Assembly (NCBI GenBank): GCA_934045905.1 | Contig: OW203769.1 | Location: 31,747,345 to 31,811,344, forward strand | Reading direction: 5' to 3' | Length of the DNA: 64,000 nucleotides | From: Leuctra nigra | Taxonomy: Eukaryota > Arthropoda > Insecta > Plecoptera > Leuctridae | Part shown: one piece after another, positions 50,301-58,300 of the stretch | Layout: the number at the start of each line of letters is the position of its first letter | Position numbering within the stretch: the first letter of the stretch is position 1 | Program-made: the position numbers and the translations under genes | The notes under the pieces: generated by a model | Databases searched by the model: none | The model's input: only the letters and a program-made list of their open reading frames with translations | Told to the model about the DNA's origin: nothing

Positions 50301-51906
50301 CCTCCCTTTCCACATTTATGTTAGTTTACCCTCCTCCCCATCGACCTGTAACAAGGGAAAAGTTGTTTGAATGTTGTGGGGGGTGAATGGAGGGTTAACA
50401 TTTCACTTGACGGTAAATATTATATTTATTTTTTATAATTTGTTAAGATAAAGTAAATATGTAATGTAATGGATTGTATTGTGTTGAATATATCGAACAC
50501 AATGCAGTACTATATTACTTTCCAAGAAACCATGCGGGCAAACCTATGCTCCTCAAGGGTCATTATTACATGTAGTACAAATGTACTTATTGGCAATAAA
50601 ACTGAAACTGAAAACTATTTATAACTGAAAAGTAAGTAACAAATAACAAAGTAACAAGGTATTGGCAACATAGATGCAAACTGCTGAAAGTGAATTCCTA
50701 ACAATGGATAAGGACCATGTATACAGTGAGATTCAGAAGAAAGCGGTTGTAGTGCCCCTGTGCCAGGCAGTGTGCATCAGGGGCACTCCGACCGCTTTCT
50801 TCTGAATCTCACTGTACCTACTTCCTCATTTACAAAAACCACTTTCAAAGAAAATTGTAAGAATGGTACAATTTAAGGAGGGATCTCCGAATTTCACTTA
50901 TGTATAGAAATCGTTCAAATTTCGCAAATAAATAGATTTTTGTGTTCTGCATCATAATATGGTGAGAAAAAGTGGGCAACGTGAACTAATTTTCGAGATA
51001 TATCGCTTCAAAGTTACAGTTTCTTTCTCATTTTAACATTGCGATCATACGGAAAATGTCATTCTGATATTTTTAAAAGCGTATTTGGCTGCTTTCCCAC
51101 CTATAATTTTTTTTGAAAAACTACTATAGCGTGTATCAGATGCAATATTTTATTATTACATTTTTAAATGTATACCTTCGAGGACGTTTTACTGAGCTAT
51201 GAGGGTTTTACTGCCTTATTTTTACGTTTTTCCATCTGAAAAGTGCAGTTTTACATGTAAAAGTGTGTTGCCATGGTAAAACGGCCTTCTAGAAATTCGA
51301 AATTCTTCGCAAATTTGTAGAAATTTCCAGAAGACCGTGATTATATTACTTGTCCCTATTTTAAATGATTAAGGCCCGGTTCGGTTGTACCAAGTCTTGA
51401 TAAAGTTAGCGGTAGGTTTTATTGCCTGAAACCATGGCAACAGCCCATGAAACACGGCCATCTAGACTGCTAAAGTCCACTTTAGGCTAAAGTGAACTTA
51501 ATCTTACTTATCTGGACATATTTAGGACGCTAAACAGCAACATCTGCCAAAGTTTCCCACACACAACTAAGACAATAATGTCTGCCTAGTGAAATTATCT
51601 GTCGTATGTTCTGTGGTCACATCACGACTAGTCCCTCCACTGTTCAAATCAACTCCGTGCGACACTCTTGCCTGGTCACATGTGCTGCATGTGTCAGACA
51701 GACATGTAGAGTTTGTGTCATTATTACATACTTATTATGTGCAAACATTGCTCGCAATGCTACCTTCGTCCCCGAAGTTTTAATTTCATGGAGTTATTCT
51801 GTTTGTTCAGGAGCGAGCATGCGAACTGCAGAGAGAATACGTCAAGTTCTCCAAGCCCGACTGTGACAACTTGCCACTGGAAAAGCAGCCTCTGGAATTC
51901 CTCTAA
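26324..51906 (+). CDS. EFHC1/EFHC2-type protein with three DM10 domains, C-terminal EF-hand not seen
   Basis: EFHC1 and EFHC2 are microtubule inner proteins of ciliary and flagellar doublets. Twelve exons join with consistent phase to 572 aa: 26324-26365, 26840-26976, 29009-29225, 29984-30139, 31284-31447, 31542-31726, 40026-40131, 40805-40919, 45088-45204, 48664-48886, 49631-49791, 51811-51906. DM10-1 covers about residues 75-185 (WVTYDKKALTFRAFF, FLEDDTITCMEP, NSGFAQGRLIKRGRIPK). DM10-2 covers about 230-350 (DGKILRFWAVWDQ, YYLADDCVEVKEL, FLLYDCDPFTRNYY). DM10-3 covers about 413-525 (LRYEAVIEAYS, FMYHLADGTLRILEPP, NSGFVAGTYLK). An in-frame stop just upstream supports the chosen ATG. The last intron has a GC donor (AAG|GCAAGT). 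The protein ends about 30 residues into the last exon, without the EF-hand pair of vertebrate homologues. Intron 6 (8.3 kb) hosts a gene on the opposite strand. Confidence 0.92.
27225..27305 (-). ncRNA. tRNA-derived (SINE-like) segment
   Basis: On the minus strand an A-box-like TGGCCTACTCGG (27299-27288) is followed by GACGCTCGACTACGGACC and a B-box GGTTCAAAAC (27255-27246), the layout of a pol III type 2 promoter. The T-arm and acceptor stems do not pair well, so this is a SINE head or tRNA pseudogene, not a working tRNA. Confidence 0.5.
27490..28165. repeat. Array of TACTATAGTA / TACTGTAGTA palindromes
   Basis: Roughly thirty half- or full palindromes of ACTATAGT, TACTGTAG and CTACAGTA type recur every 15-30 bp over about 670 bp in the middle of the AAGATCTT element. 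Spacing is irregular. Confidence 0.7.
29375..29692. mobile_element. TTAA-type miniature element
   Basis: TTAACGTGGCGCGATCAC at the left and GTGATCGCGCCACCTTAT at the right form inverted ends; the right TTAA is mutated. The interior (CATAAGATAACATGGGG, AACTAGACACGAGAAG) matches the 16399-16941 family. It lies in EFHC intron 3. Confidence 0.7.
31044..31181. repeat. Small foldback (MITE-like) before EFHC exon 5
   Basis: Arms starting GGGGGGCTATTCTA and ending AGAATAGCCCTCC share AAATTTCCTTGTCGTCTCGT-like sequence for about 60 bp. A fragment of the same arm occurs at 49560-49585. Confidence 0.7.
32172..32235 (+). ncRNA. 5S rRNA-like segment (pseudogene or 5S-derived SINE)
   Basis: AATACCTCGATTCTCGTGTC followed by GTCAGATCACCGAGGTTAAGC aligns, with a 3-nt insertion, to the conserved 5S block that reads AATACATCGGTTCTCGT then CGATCACCGAAATTAAGC (joined stretches are given in parts). 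Similarity fades after about 32225. It is in EFHC intron 6. Confidence 0.45.
32395..32530. mobile_element. Fragment of the TTAA/GGAGGGA element family
   Basis: TTAAGGAGGATCTGAATTTC begins a stretch with TGTTCTGCACGATAATATAA and AACGTGAACTAATTTTC, matching the copy at 50873-51364. The right end is lost. Confidence 0.6.
33035..33040 (-). terminator. Polyadenylation signal of the nested secreted-peptide gene
   Basis: AATAAA on the minus strand, about 90 bp after the TAA stop at 33132-33130. It closes the predicted transcript well within EFHC intron 6. Confidence 0.7.
33130..36147 (-). CDS. Secreted six-cysteine 92-aa peptide, nested in EFHC intron 6
   Basis: Three exons (36147-36123, 34894-34715, 33203-33130) splice in matching phase (1, then 1) into a 92-codon frame ending in TAA. 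Joining exons 1 and 2 creates a textbook signal peptide (MKTIALVL followed by LLVASVVIAA), with cleavage expected near Ala18. That good fit is strong support for the splice. The mature part is about 74 aa, acidic then basic, with cysteines at 26, 33, 35, 39, 44 and 86 (spacing C-x6-C-x-C-x3-C-x4-C-x41-C). Six cysteines would allow three disulfides. A TATA box, an Inr-like start and an AATAAA signal frame it as a complete unit. I do not recognise the family; a small extracellular, salivary or haemolymph protein is possible, but no function is claimed. Intron 1 holds a hAT-like element and intron 2 a dispersed repeat. Confidence 0.85.
33410..33810 (+). repeat. Dispersed repeat, left copy of an inverted pair
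   Basis: Blocks such as GGTCCCTGGGATCGTTTTTG, CTGTGATTGGTTCA and TTGCAACCAACATT recur inverted at 38520-38870. It lies in intron 2 of the nested peptide gene. No family is recognised. Confidence 0.7.
34964..35461. mobile_element. hAT-like element with A/T homopolymer core
   Basis: Ends TAGTGATGCCATCGGGTA / TACCCGATGGCATCACTA with the exact 8-bp duplication GTACCTAC (34956-34963, 35462-35469). Subterminal GGGTACCCG repeats and two A(n)T(n) runs (35077-35107, 35338-35367). Same design as 57011-57648. It lies in intron 1 of the nested peptide gene. Confidence 0.88.
36207..36213 (-). promoter_or_regulatory. TATA box of the nested secreted-peptide gene
   Basis: TATAAAA on the minus strand, 60 bp before the ATG. 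About 30 bp downstream (near 36179) the sequence TTCACATCAGC resembles an insect initiator, giving a short 5' leader of about 30 nt. This is typical of strongly or tissue-specifically expressed small secreted proteins. Confidence 0.75.
36721..37439. mobile_element. hAT-like element with CAGTGGCGGCTCGT termini
   Basis: Ends CAGTGGCGGCTCGT and, inverted, CGAGCCGCCACTG, with the exact duplication GAGATTAC (36713-36720, 37440-37447). 719 bp, no transposase frame. The CAGTG-type end is classical hAT. About 500 bp upstream of the nested peptide gene's TATA box. Confidence 0.9.
37900..38121. mobile_element. 222-bp miniature element
   Basis: Perfect 17-bp inverted ends CCAATGGGGTTGTTCAC / GTGAACAACCCCATTGG. 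No obvious target duplication and no coding capacity. Confidence 0.75.
38520..38870 (-). repeat. Dispersed repeat, right copy of an inverted pair
   Basis: Reverse complement of the 33410-33810 repeat with roughly 80% visual identity. The two copies flank exons 1-2, the promoter and intron 1 of the nested peptide gene. Confidence 0.7.
38887..39772 (+). mobile_element. Degraded mariner-like element
   Basis: The left end CGAGGGCTGTTCAAAAAATA starts a terminal repeat of about 190 bp, whose inner 130 bp recurs inverted at 39640-39772; the outermost right end is lost. A frame starting at 39099 (MTERIEHRYSLKLCQMLRV, then FGKDALE) resembles the N-terminal helix-turn-helix of mariner transposases. 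The rest is deleted or frameshifted. Confidence 0.6.
40440..40625 (+). repeat. Dispersed repeat, copy 1
   Basis: Direct copy of 50260-50415, sharing CCTCCCTTTCCA, GGGAAAAGTTGTTTGAATGT, a G-run and AACATTTCAC. The G-run here is 14 nt long. Confidence 0.65.
41040..43286 (+). mobile_element. 5'-truncated RTE-type LINE with long open RT frame
   Basis: The frame is open from about 41000 through the first ATG (41114) to 43189 (691 aa). It has an N-terminal linker, then NGRSPGVDEVTTEMLK, VFKKGDRKKCNNYRGITLM, QYGFRPGRSTIDAIFAV, FLDLEKAYDRLP, GLRQGSVLSPTLFIVIMDE and VYADDIMVWGD (YADD at residues 403-406). [15 protein letters not shown] block and WFGNIKRMD follow, ending with an acidic run and SGPASRF. 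Tail: ATT repeats at 43271-43286. The endonuclease is missing. In the same sense as EFHC, within intron 8. Confidence 0.9.
44630..44833. mobile_element. Mariner-type miniature element, diverged copy
   Basis: CTGCTGGTCATG, CCAATCAAAGCTTGTTATTA and CACCTACTAGAGTGAGACAA match the copies at 57656 and 58717. The right end GCCGAGTG is followed by TA; the left end is decayed. Confidence 0.7.
45443..46521. mobile_element. hAT-like element with TAGGGTTGCCAA ends
   Basis: Ends TAGGGTTGCCAACTGCGGAA / TTGGCAACCCTA. The flanks CGTTCACA (45435-45442) and CTTTCACA (46522-46529) match at 7 of 8 bases. Subterminal TCCGGA repeats. Interrupted by the element at 45808-46398. Confidence 0.75.
45808..46398. mobile_element. 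Nested element with AGAGCCAGTTG ends
   Basis: Ends AGAGCCAGTTGTTTGTGG and, inverted, AGGGCCAGTTGTTTATGG. GCATATACCC flanks both sides exactly (45798-45807, 46399-46408). The termini and CGCGAAA-rich subterminal DNA relate it to the TAGAGCC family at 46953 and 59795. Confidence 0.75.
46953..48305 (+). mobile_element. TAGAGCC-family hAT-like element, copy 1, interrupted
   Basis: Ends TAGAGCCAGTTTTAAATGGT / ACCATTTAACACTGGCTCTA; flanks GCGATGCG (46945-46952) and GCGATACG (48306-48313) match at 7 of 8. Apart from the 484-bp insertion, it aligns along its length to 59795-60658 in opposite orientation. CGCGAAAT motifs are frequent near the ends. Confidence 0.85.
47092..47575. mobile_element. 484-bp DNA transposon inserted in the TAGAGCC element
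   Basis: Ends CATAGAGAT...TTACAGAGAGGGG / CCCCTCTCTGTAA...ATCTCTATG, with GTAATAG on both sides (47085-47091, 47576-47582). The sister element at 59795-60658 shows the empty site with a single GTAATAG (read on the other strand near 60518-60525). The 7-bp duplication and CA...TG ends do not place it surely in a superfamily. Confidence 0.85.
48950..49200. mobile_element. Fragment of the TTAA/GGAGGGA family
   Basis: AATTTAATTCTGCACCATAA, GCCAAGAAAAAGTAGGCAAG and AATTTAACATTGCAACCATA match the element at 18229-18774 (inverse). Both TTAA ends are lost. In EFHC intron 10. Confidence 0.65.
50260..50415 (+). repeat. Dispersed repeat, copy 2
   Basis: Direct copy of 40440-40625 in EFHC intron 11; the G-run is shorter here. 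Confidence 0.65.
50724..50814. mobile_element. 91-bp mariner-type foldback
   Basis: A near-perfect hairpin: arms of 37 bp beginning CAGTGAGATTCAGAAGAAAG differ at about two positions around a loop of about 17 nt. TA lies directly outside both ends, as for Tc1/mariner insertions. In EFHC intron 11. Confidence 0.8.
50873..51364. mobile_element. TTAA-type element, GGAGGGA family
   Basis: TTAAGGAGGGATC at the left and GTCCCTATTTTAA at the right. The interior shares TTCTGCATCATAATATG and AACGTGAACTAATTTTCGAG with the family. In EFHC intron 11, about 450 bp before the last exon. Confidence 0.7.
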
Positions 51907-52369
51907 ACTCTCTTGACGTATCAATGTCACATTTTCTGTTTGTCAACTTGTGAAGTGTGTTTGTAAATGTTATATCTGAAACTTTGATGTAATTAAATTA
52001 ATTTAATAAATTTTGAATTGGATAAAATTATGTTGTTATTCATTGAGACAAATAGACAAACCTTTACTTTGGCTTGCAAATTGAAACCTAAAATATTAAC
52101 AAATTGTTTGCATTAGTTCATCAAGATTTTACGTGAAAAAACATCATTATTAAAAAATTTGAACGTTTTCCCGGTCTTTTCCATTTGACTACTAAAGTCA
52201 AACCGGCACGTGTTCCGGTTTCACAACATCTCTTTTGAACCACTATCCCCACATCCGGCCTCTACTCTTTCAACTTTGCATCCGGCATCATCGTTCCAGC
52301 ATCTTTTTGAAGCAACACTTTGTTATTTCGTTTCTGTTCTACTGTTTTAATTTGTAACTAACCAAGAAG
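51907..52369 (+). promoter_or_regulatory. EFHC 3' end and Nlp promoter/5' UTR
   Basis: This 463-bp gap holds the EFHC 3' UTR with its AATAAA at 52005, then the Nlp upstream region. Between 52200 and 52290 CCGG-containing motifs recur (TTCCGGTTTCAC, ATCCGGCCTC, ATCCGGCATC), which could be ETS-type sites. No TATA box is obvious. The ATG context (CCAAGAAGATG) is acceptable. Confidence 0.45.
52005..52010 (+). terminator. Polyadenylation signal of the EFHC-type gene
   Basis: AATAAA lies about 100 bp after the TAA stop at 51904-51906, in AT-rich sequence. It is the first such hexamer after the stop. Confidence 0.7.
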
Positions 52370-55300
52370 ATGTCGTTCTCCGAATCTCACTTTGTCTGTA
52401 AGTGTTCAATATAAGGCGTCGGGAATTCTTCTCGCACTCGTAGTTTTCTCGTAAAACCGGAATGTCTGAACCCTGCCGGCATTTTCCACGTGCTAATGCT
52501 TTTCTCTGCTTTTTCCAGCCCTGATGCTGGACAGCAAAACCACCGCCAAGACTTTTGATCCCGACATTGAAATTAGCAGTGCAGATACGTCTGGAATTGC
52601 GTCGAAATACGGCTTGGCTCTTAAACAGGTAGGGAAATGCTTCGCTTTGCTTGGCTCAAAAGCCTAGAACTTAGATCTAACTAATTATTTAGCTACTATG
52701 GTCCGTTTCAGACCTAGAGACACTCATTGTTCTCACTTACATTGGACCTGACCCTATCGTAAAAACGTAAAAGTATCAAAACAAACCTCAGCTGTGGAAT
52801 GCTTTCTGTATCGGCTCTGCCGCAGAGCCAATAGACCCTCAAATGTGTCTACATTTTCACCCACTCAAGGTCCATTTCTTTGGAATGAAATTTTACAACC
52901 CTTGGAGGGCTAAGAGTAACAAGGTTGTAAACGACATCGAACAAGGGACGGACAATAAATGGTTGAGGATACAATGAGAGCAAATGATTTTACGATACAT
53001 TATAAACGAGAACAATGAGTGTCTCTAGGTCTGAGACGGACCATAGGTAGGTAGGTACCTTAGGTCACCTTGACTTATACGTAGGTACCTACCTTACCTA
53101 GTAGGTAAACAGTTTTTTGAATAAGAATGCCCCATGACCTGGTGGGGTTTGAGATGGCCGGTGTTTCACTTAGCATTTATGCTCATAGATGGGTACCTAC
53201 CTACCTACCTACCCATGTCCGACTTGCCACAGACAAAGAGCAGCCCTCCCTTGATTTTGTGGGGGGCCTTACCATCCCAAGCAGGCTGTCATCCTTTGGC
53301 TGACATTCCCCTCGTAATTGGTCCTACTGCCAGCCCAAATCAAACCCCATTCCAAACTCTGAGCTCCCAGCAGGTCATTAATTTCACTCAAAGTCTATGT
53401 AGGTACTTTGGATTGGCAAGTATGTAGCCCTACATAGCTTATTGTTTTCTTAATTTACATTCTAAATAGGTATCATCAGCACAAATGACACAACACCTTT
53501 GAGATTTAAAATGTTCGTTCATAAAAATCCAGTGTTCGAATTGGGGGGGGGATGCGGGGGGATGGCATCCCCCCATAACGAATTTATGGACATGACCATC
53601 CCCCCATAATGAATTTAGGGACAAAACCATCCCCCCATTAAACATAATTGACTTCTACGTGTGTTGGCGCCAGAATTCATATTCAATGATCATATGGCAG
53701 CTTACAATTAACAAATATGACAATTTATAATTCATTGTTAAAACTACAATACAATAAATAATTATTAACTATATTGAACTTTGAACTTGTAACAAATTGG
53801 CATGGAACAATTGGTAATTATTTACTTTTACCATTTCCGCCTTGCAATTACATTATCTTGCAGCCTCCAAAATCCCAAAATCCAAAAGACGCCCAGCGGT
53901 GAAAACTTGGGGTCCAGGCCCCCCCCCCCCCCCCCTTAACTGACTGTATCGTTTTACCCACGATACACCATCCCCCCATAACACAATTCCCAATTCGAAC
54001 ACTGTAAAAATCAAATATTTTGGCGGAAAAATGGCACGTAACAAGAATCAGAACTGTGATGCAATTTCCAAGTCTCCAACAATGTGTTGCCATGGCAATA
54101 TAGCAAATTGTGATGTCATTGTCAATTGGCCGATGTCCTCTTGTCCAGATCATCCTGGGAGTCGACGCCGAGAAGGATGACGTGAACGTGGTGCAGGTAG
54201 AAGCGCCTGGCGCGGGCGGCGACATGATCAAGGCGCCCATCGCTATCCTGGAGCACGGCAAGACCTGGACGGCCACGTTGGACTTCACATTCCCAGACGC
54301 TCCGGTCGTCTTCAAGCTCATCGCCGGCAAGGGGCCCGTCTACGTCCAGGGGAACGCATTCCAACGTAAGTTCATCGTGGTGCTAGTAAAGTGTACCTAC
54401 CTGTTGCATGTTGTGTGGAAGTGCGTTCACCTAGTGGCCCTCAATGCATCGTGGTGCTAGTAAAGTGTACCTACCTGTTGCATGTTGTGTGGAAGTGCGC
54501 TCACCTAGTGGCCCTCAATGCATCGTGGTGCTAGTAAAGTGTACCTACCTGTTGCATGTTGTGTGGAAGTGCGCTCACCTAGTGGCCCTCAATGCATCGT
54601 GGTGCTAGTAAAGTGTACCTACCTGTTGCATGTTGTGTGGAAGTGCGCTCACCTAGTGGCCCTCAATGCATCGTGGTGCTAGTAAAGTGTACCTACCTGT
54701 TGCATGTTGTGTGGAAGTGCGCTCACCTAGTGGCCCTCAATGCATCGTGGTGCTAGTAAAGTGTACCTACCTGTTGCATGTTGTGTGGAAGTGCGCTCAC
54801 CTAGTGGCCCTCAATGCATCGTGGTGCTAGTAAAGTGTGCCTACCTGTTGCATGTTGTGTGGAAGTGCGCTCACCTAGTGGCCCTCAATGCATCGTGGTG
54901 CTAGTAAAGTGTGCCTACCTGTTGCATGTTGTGTGGAAGTGCGTTCACCTAGTGGCCCTCAATGCCGCTAGCATGGTGTATCGCGTTCCGTCTCGGAACC
55001 TTCCTAGAGCAATTGTACGAAGAACTCTGGGTAGGAATGCCAAGCCTCATTCACTATCTCGTTCCCTTCTCACAGAATATATGTTATAGGTAAAGTTCGT
55101 TCACGTTAAGAATATTTCTGACGTTTTGGTCAATCACATCGTTGATTGGTCGTTCACGTGAACACTACTCTGTCAATGGCAAGACTTTCTTATTTGGATT
55201 ATTGAAATTGTATAAATTAGGTTAAATGTGAAATACACTATTTTTAATAGTAAAAAATATTAGAAATATTAAATAATATTGATTTATTTTTATCTACAGT

Positions 55301-58300
55301 GGTTTTATACATATTTTTTGAATATTGTATTGATATTTACATGTGCACATATACGTTCGCTTGACTACAGTAGTACACGGCCGCCATATTGGCTTGCTAT
55401 TCTAAACGTGAACTAACTTTACACCCAGCAAATCATAAAACGGTATTTGAACGAAACGGATTGGCTGCTGGTCAGGTTCCTTGATAATCAATCCTTGTTA
55501 TTATCAATGAAATTGGAGCTCGCCTGTGAGTTAAATAACGCATTAGCACAGACTTCATGGGAAGATGCCATCAAATCTTTTTCATCCATTCGTTCATTTC
55601 AAATACTGTTTTTAGTTTGGTAAAGTGTACCATAAAAAACACGCCGTGTAAAAATACCAGCCAAGTCTCTTCAATTAAAAAAAAATAGAAGAAATCTAAA
55701 AATTCAGCACTGAAAAGTAGTGATATCAAAAAATTGGCCAAGTCAAAACTTTTCAAAAAATACTTGGCGCATCGTTCATATAAATAGTATAGAAGTAGGC
55801 AGGAAATGAAATGTACTCATCTACACATGTCCTAAAAAAACGATGCGCCAAGTATTTTTTGAAAAGTTTTGACTTGGCCAATTTTTTGATATCACTACTT
55901 TTCAGTGCTGAATTTTTAGATTTCTTCTATTTTTTTTTAATTGAAGAGACTTGGCTGGTATTTTTACACGGCGTGTTTTTTATGGGGATATCACTCCTTT
56001 TTTCAGTTTATTATTACAACTTGTAACATATTGTGGCACCAAAGATATTAATTCTTTTAAAAAATAAGATTTTGTGATTTGGTTGCTAAGAAAAGTTGTG
56101 CTTGTTACTGTGTTAATGCTATAAATAATATGTTACAAAGTATAGCAAAAGTTTCGTTCCAATCGGTCCAGCCGTTCTCGAGTTACGGCATCACTTCCGG
56201 TTTTCAAAATGGCGGTTGACATCACTGCCACCTAAAATTTGTATCTATTAATGTTATGTAACATTATAAGCCTTCTGAATATGTAGTTATTGATATAAGA
56301 GATGATTTTAGTCAGATTTGTAATTTTTATGACGTCATTTCCGGTTTAGGTTATAGAACATTTCTTCTTTCACTATTGGTATTCCTTATAGATGACCTTC
56401 TAAATCGAATGGCGCTAATTTCGTTCTAATCGGTCCAGCCGTTTTTGATAAATGACGTCACTTCCGGTTTAAAAATGGCGGCACAAAAAATTTATAAGAA
56501 CAAAGGTATCATTAGACGCCAAAAGTGCACATGTGGTAAAATTTTCATATCGATCGGTTCAGCCGTTTAGGCTGTGGCAGTGATAGCAACGTTTCCTGAT
56601 ATCTGAATCATCATCATCAGATAGCTTTTAAAAGGGGTGTAATTTCACTGTTTTCACGGCCCTCTAGCACCCAAACGGCATAACGTATTGTTCCCAAATT
56701 TGGTATATGTTGTCAGGTGGGCCATAGCTCGAAATTAAGTTATTTCGCAACAATGTGAGATTTCCCAATTTTGAGATCCAGTAGGCCGAAAATGCCATGT
56801 TGTTGCTTACAGTAAAAGTGTTTGGTCTGCTCCTCAGTTTATTAGGCATTTACGGTATGTTGAGTGAGTGTGAGTGTATAGTACGACTTGGCTGGGTGGA
56901 GCGACCGCTCCACTAGATTTTTTTGTTCTTTTGCCACTGATTTTCACCGATTAATATCTTGAAAATCATCATACTTTGCAATTTTCCTTGAAGGGAAAAT
57001 GAGTATGTACTAGGGATGTCGGCGGGTACCCGGGCGGTTCCGGGTAATCAATTACTCGGGTAATAAATAATAATCGCGGGTACCAACAAAAAAATTTTTT
57101 TTTTTTTTTAGAGTGTAGTTGAAATACATTTGTTTGCGCACAGTTATCAGCTGCGCCTCAAGGGGAAGCTCAACGACCTTGCTTGCTCTGGGGGGTGAGA
57201 GAGGAATGGGGAAGGAGGGGTGAAATCATGTGTCCGGAGTAGGAAGCATGGGAAAAATGCGTCTGTATTTTTTTTTCAATCACACTGTAGCACAGTGAAA
57301 AAGTTGAGTCCTGGGTAGAAAGGTGCACAAATTCGTGTTTTCTTATGATTGAAGTTGTTAGTTATCAAAGAATGTTATCATGTCCTGTCCTGTTTTCTCA
57401 AATTATTTTCAAGGACTAGCACACAGATGGCCCTGAGAGAGGGTCATTTTCTCCTCTCACGCAGCTAAGTGCCACGTGTGTACGTATTTACCTAAACCTC
57501 TACCCCTTTACCTAGCCACCCTCCACTAAAAAAACAAAAAAAAAACATTTTTTTTTTTTTTTTTTTAGGGGGTTCAATTACCCGATTCCGACCCGAGTAT
57601 TTATGACGGGTACCCGATTCCTGATTTTTGGACCCGCCGACATCCCTAGTATGTACACTCGGCCAAACAAAACTTGAACGTTGACCAAATTTGAATGACT
57701 GCTGGTCATGTCCCATAACCAATCAAAGCTTGTTATTATCATTGAAATGTAAGGTCACCTACTAGAGTGAGACAATGAGATCGCTTAGACTGACTTCTGA
57801 TGGTGCGATCTTACATTTATCAGCCTGTCAGATTTATTGAACGTTCAAGTTTTGTTTGGCCAAGTGTACCTTACGTCGCTCATGATTTTCCTTACAATAT
57901 ATGGAATCGCATAATTGAATGTCACATTAATTAGGTCAGTTGTCGCCACTGTCCGCCCACAATCTTGTTCTCTGTAATGTAATGAGCCTGTTTTGATCTT
58001 GTGGTTGTTTGTCGTTCAGAAGTGGAGGAGGACGGTGAAGACCAGATGGAGGAAGAGGACGACGATGAAGAGATGTCCGAGGGAGAGCAAGAACACATGC
58101 GCCTGCTCAACGAGAAGCTGATGGTACGTAGATGTCCCGTACATTACCTGGTGCCAGCCATGTGAGTTCAGCAACCAGCTAGGGCAACAACTTTCTTAAC
58201 CGGTAGACTGGCCTGGCGTAAAATGTTCAGATTCTCTTCTTCCCCTTCAAACGTCTTGCACTAACTTCTTCAATCAAACTCTCCCCTGTGCTTTCCTTCA

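Noticed and set aside
55811..56026. 71-aa frame whose sequence reappears on the other strand at 55571-55756
   Set aside because: Both frames come from the two arms of the foldback head, so they are the same repeat read in two directions.
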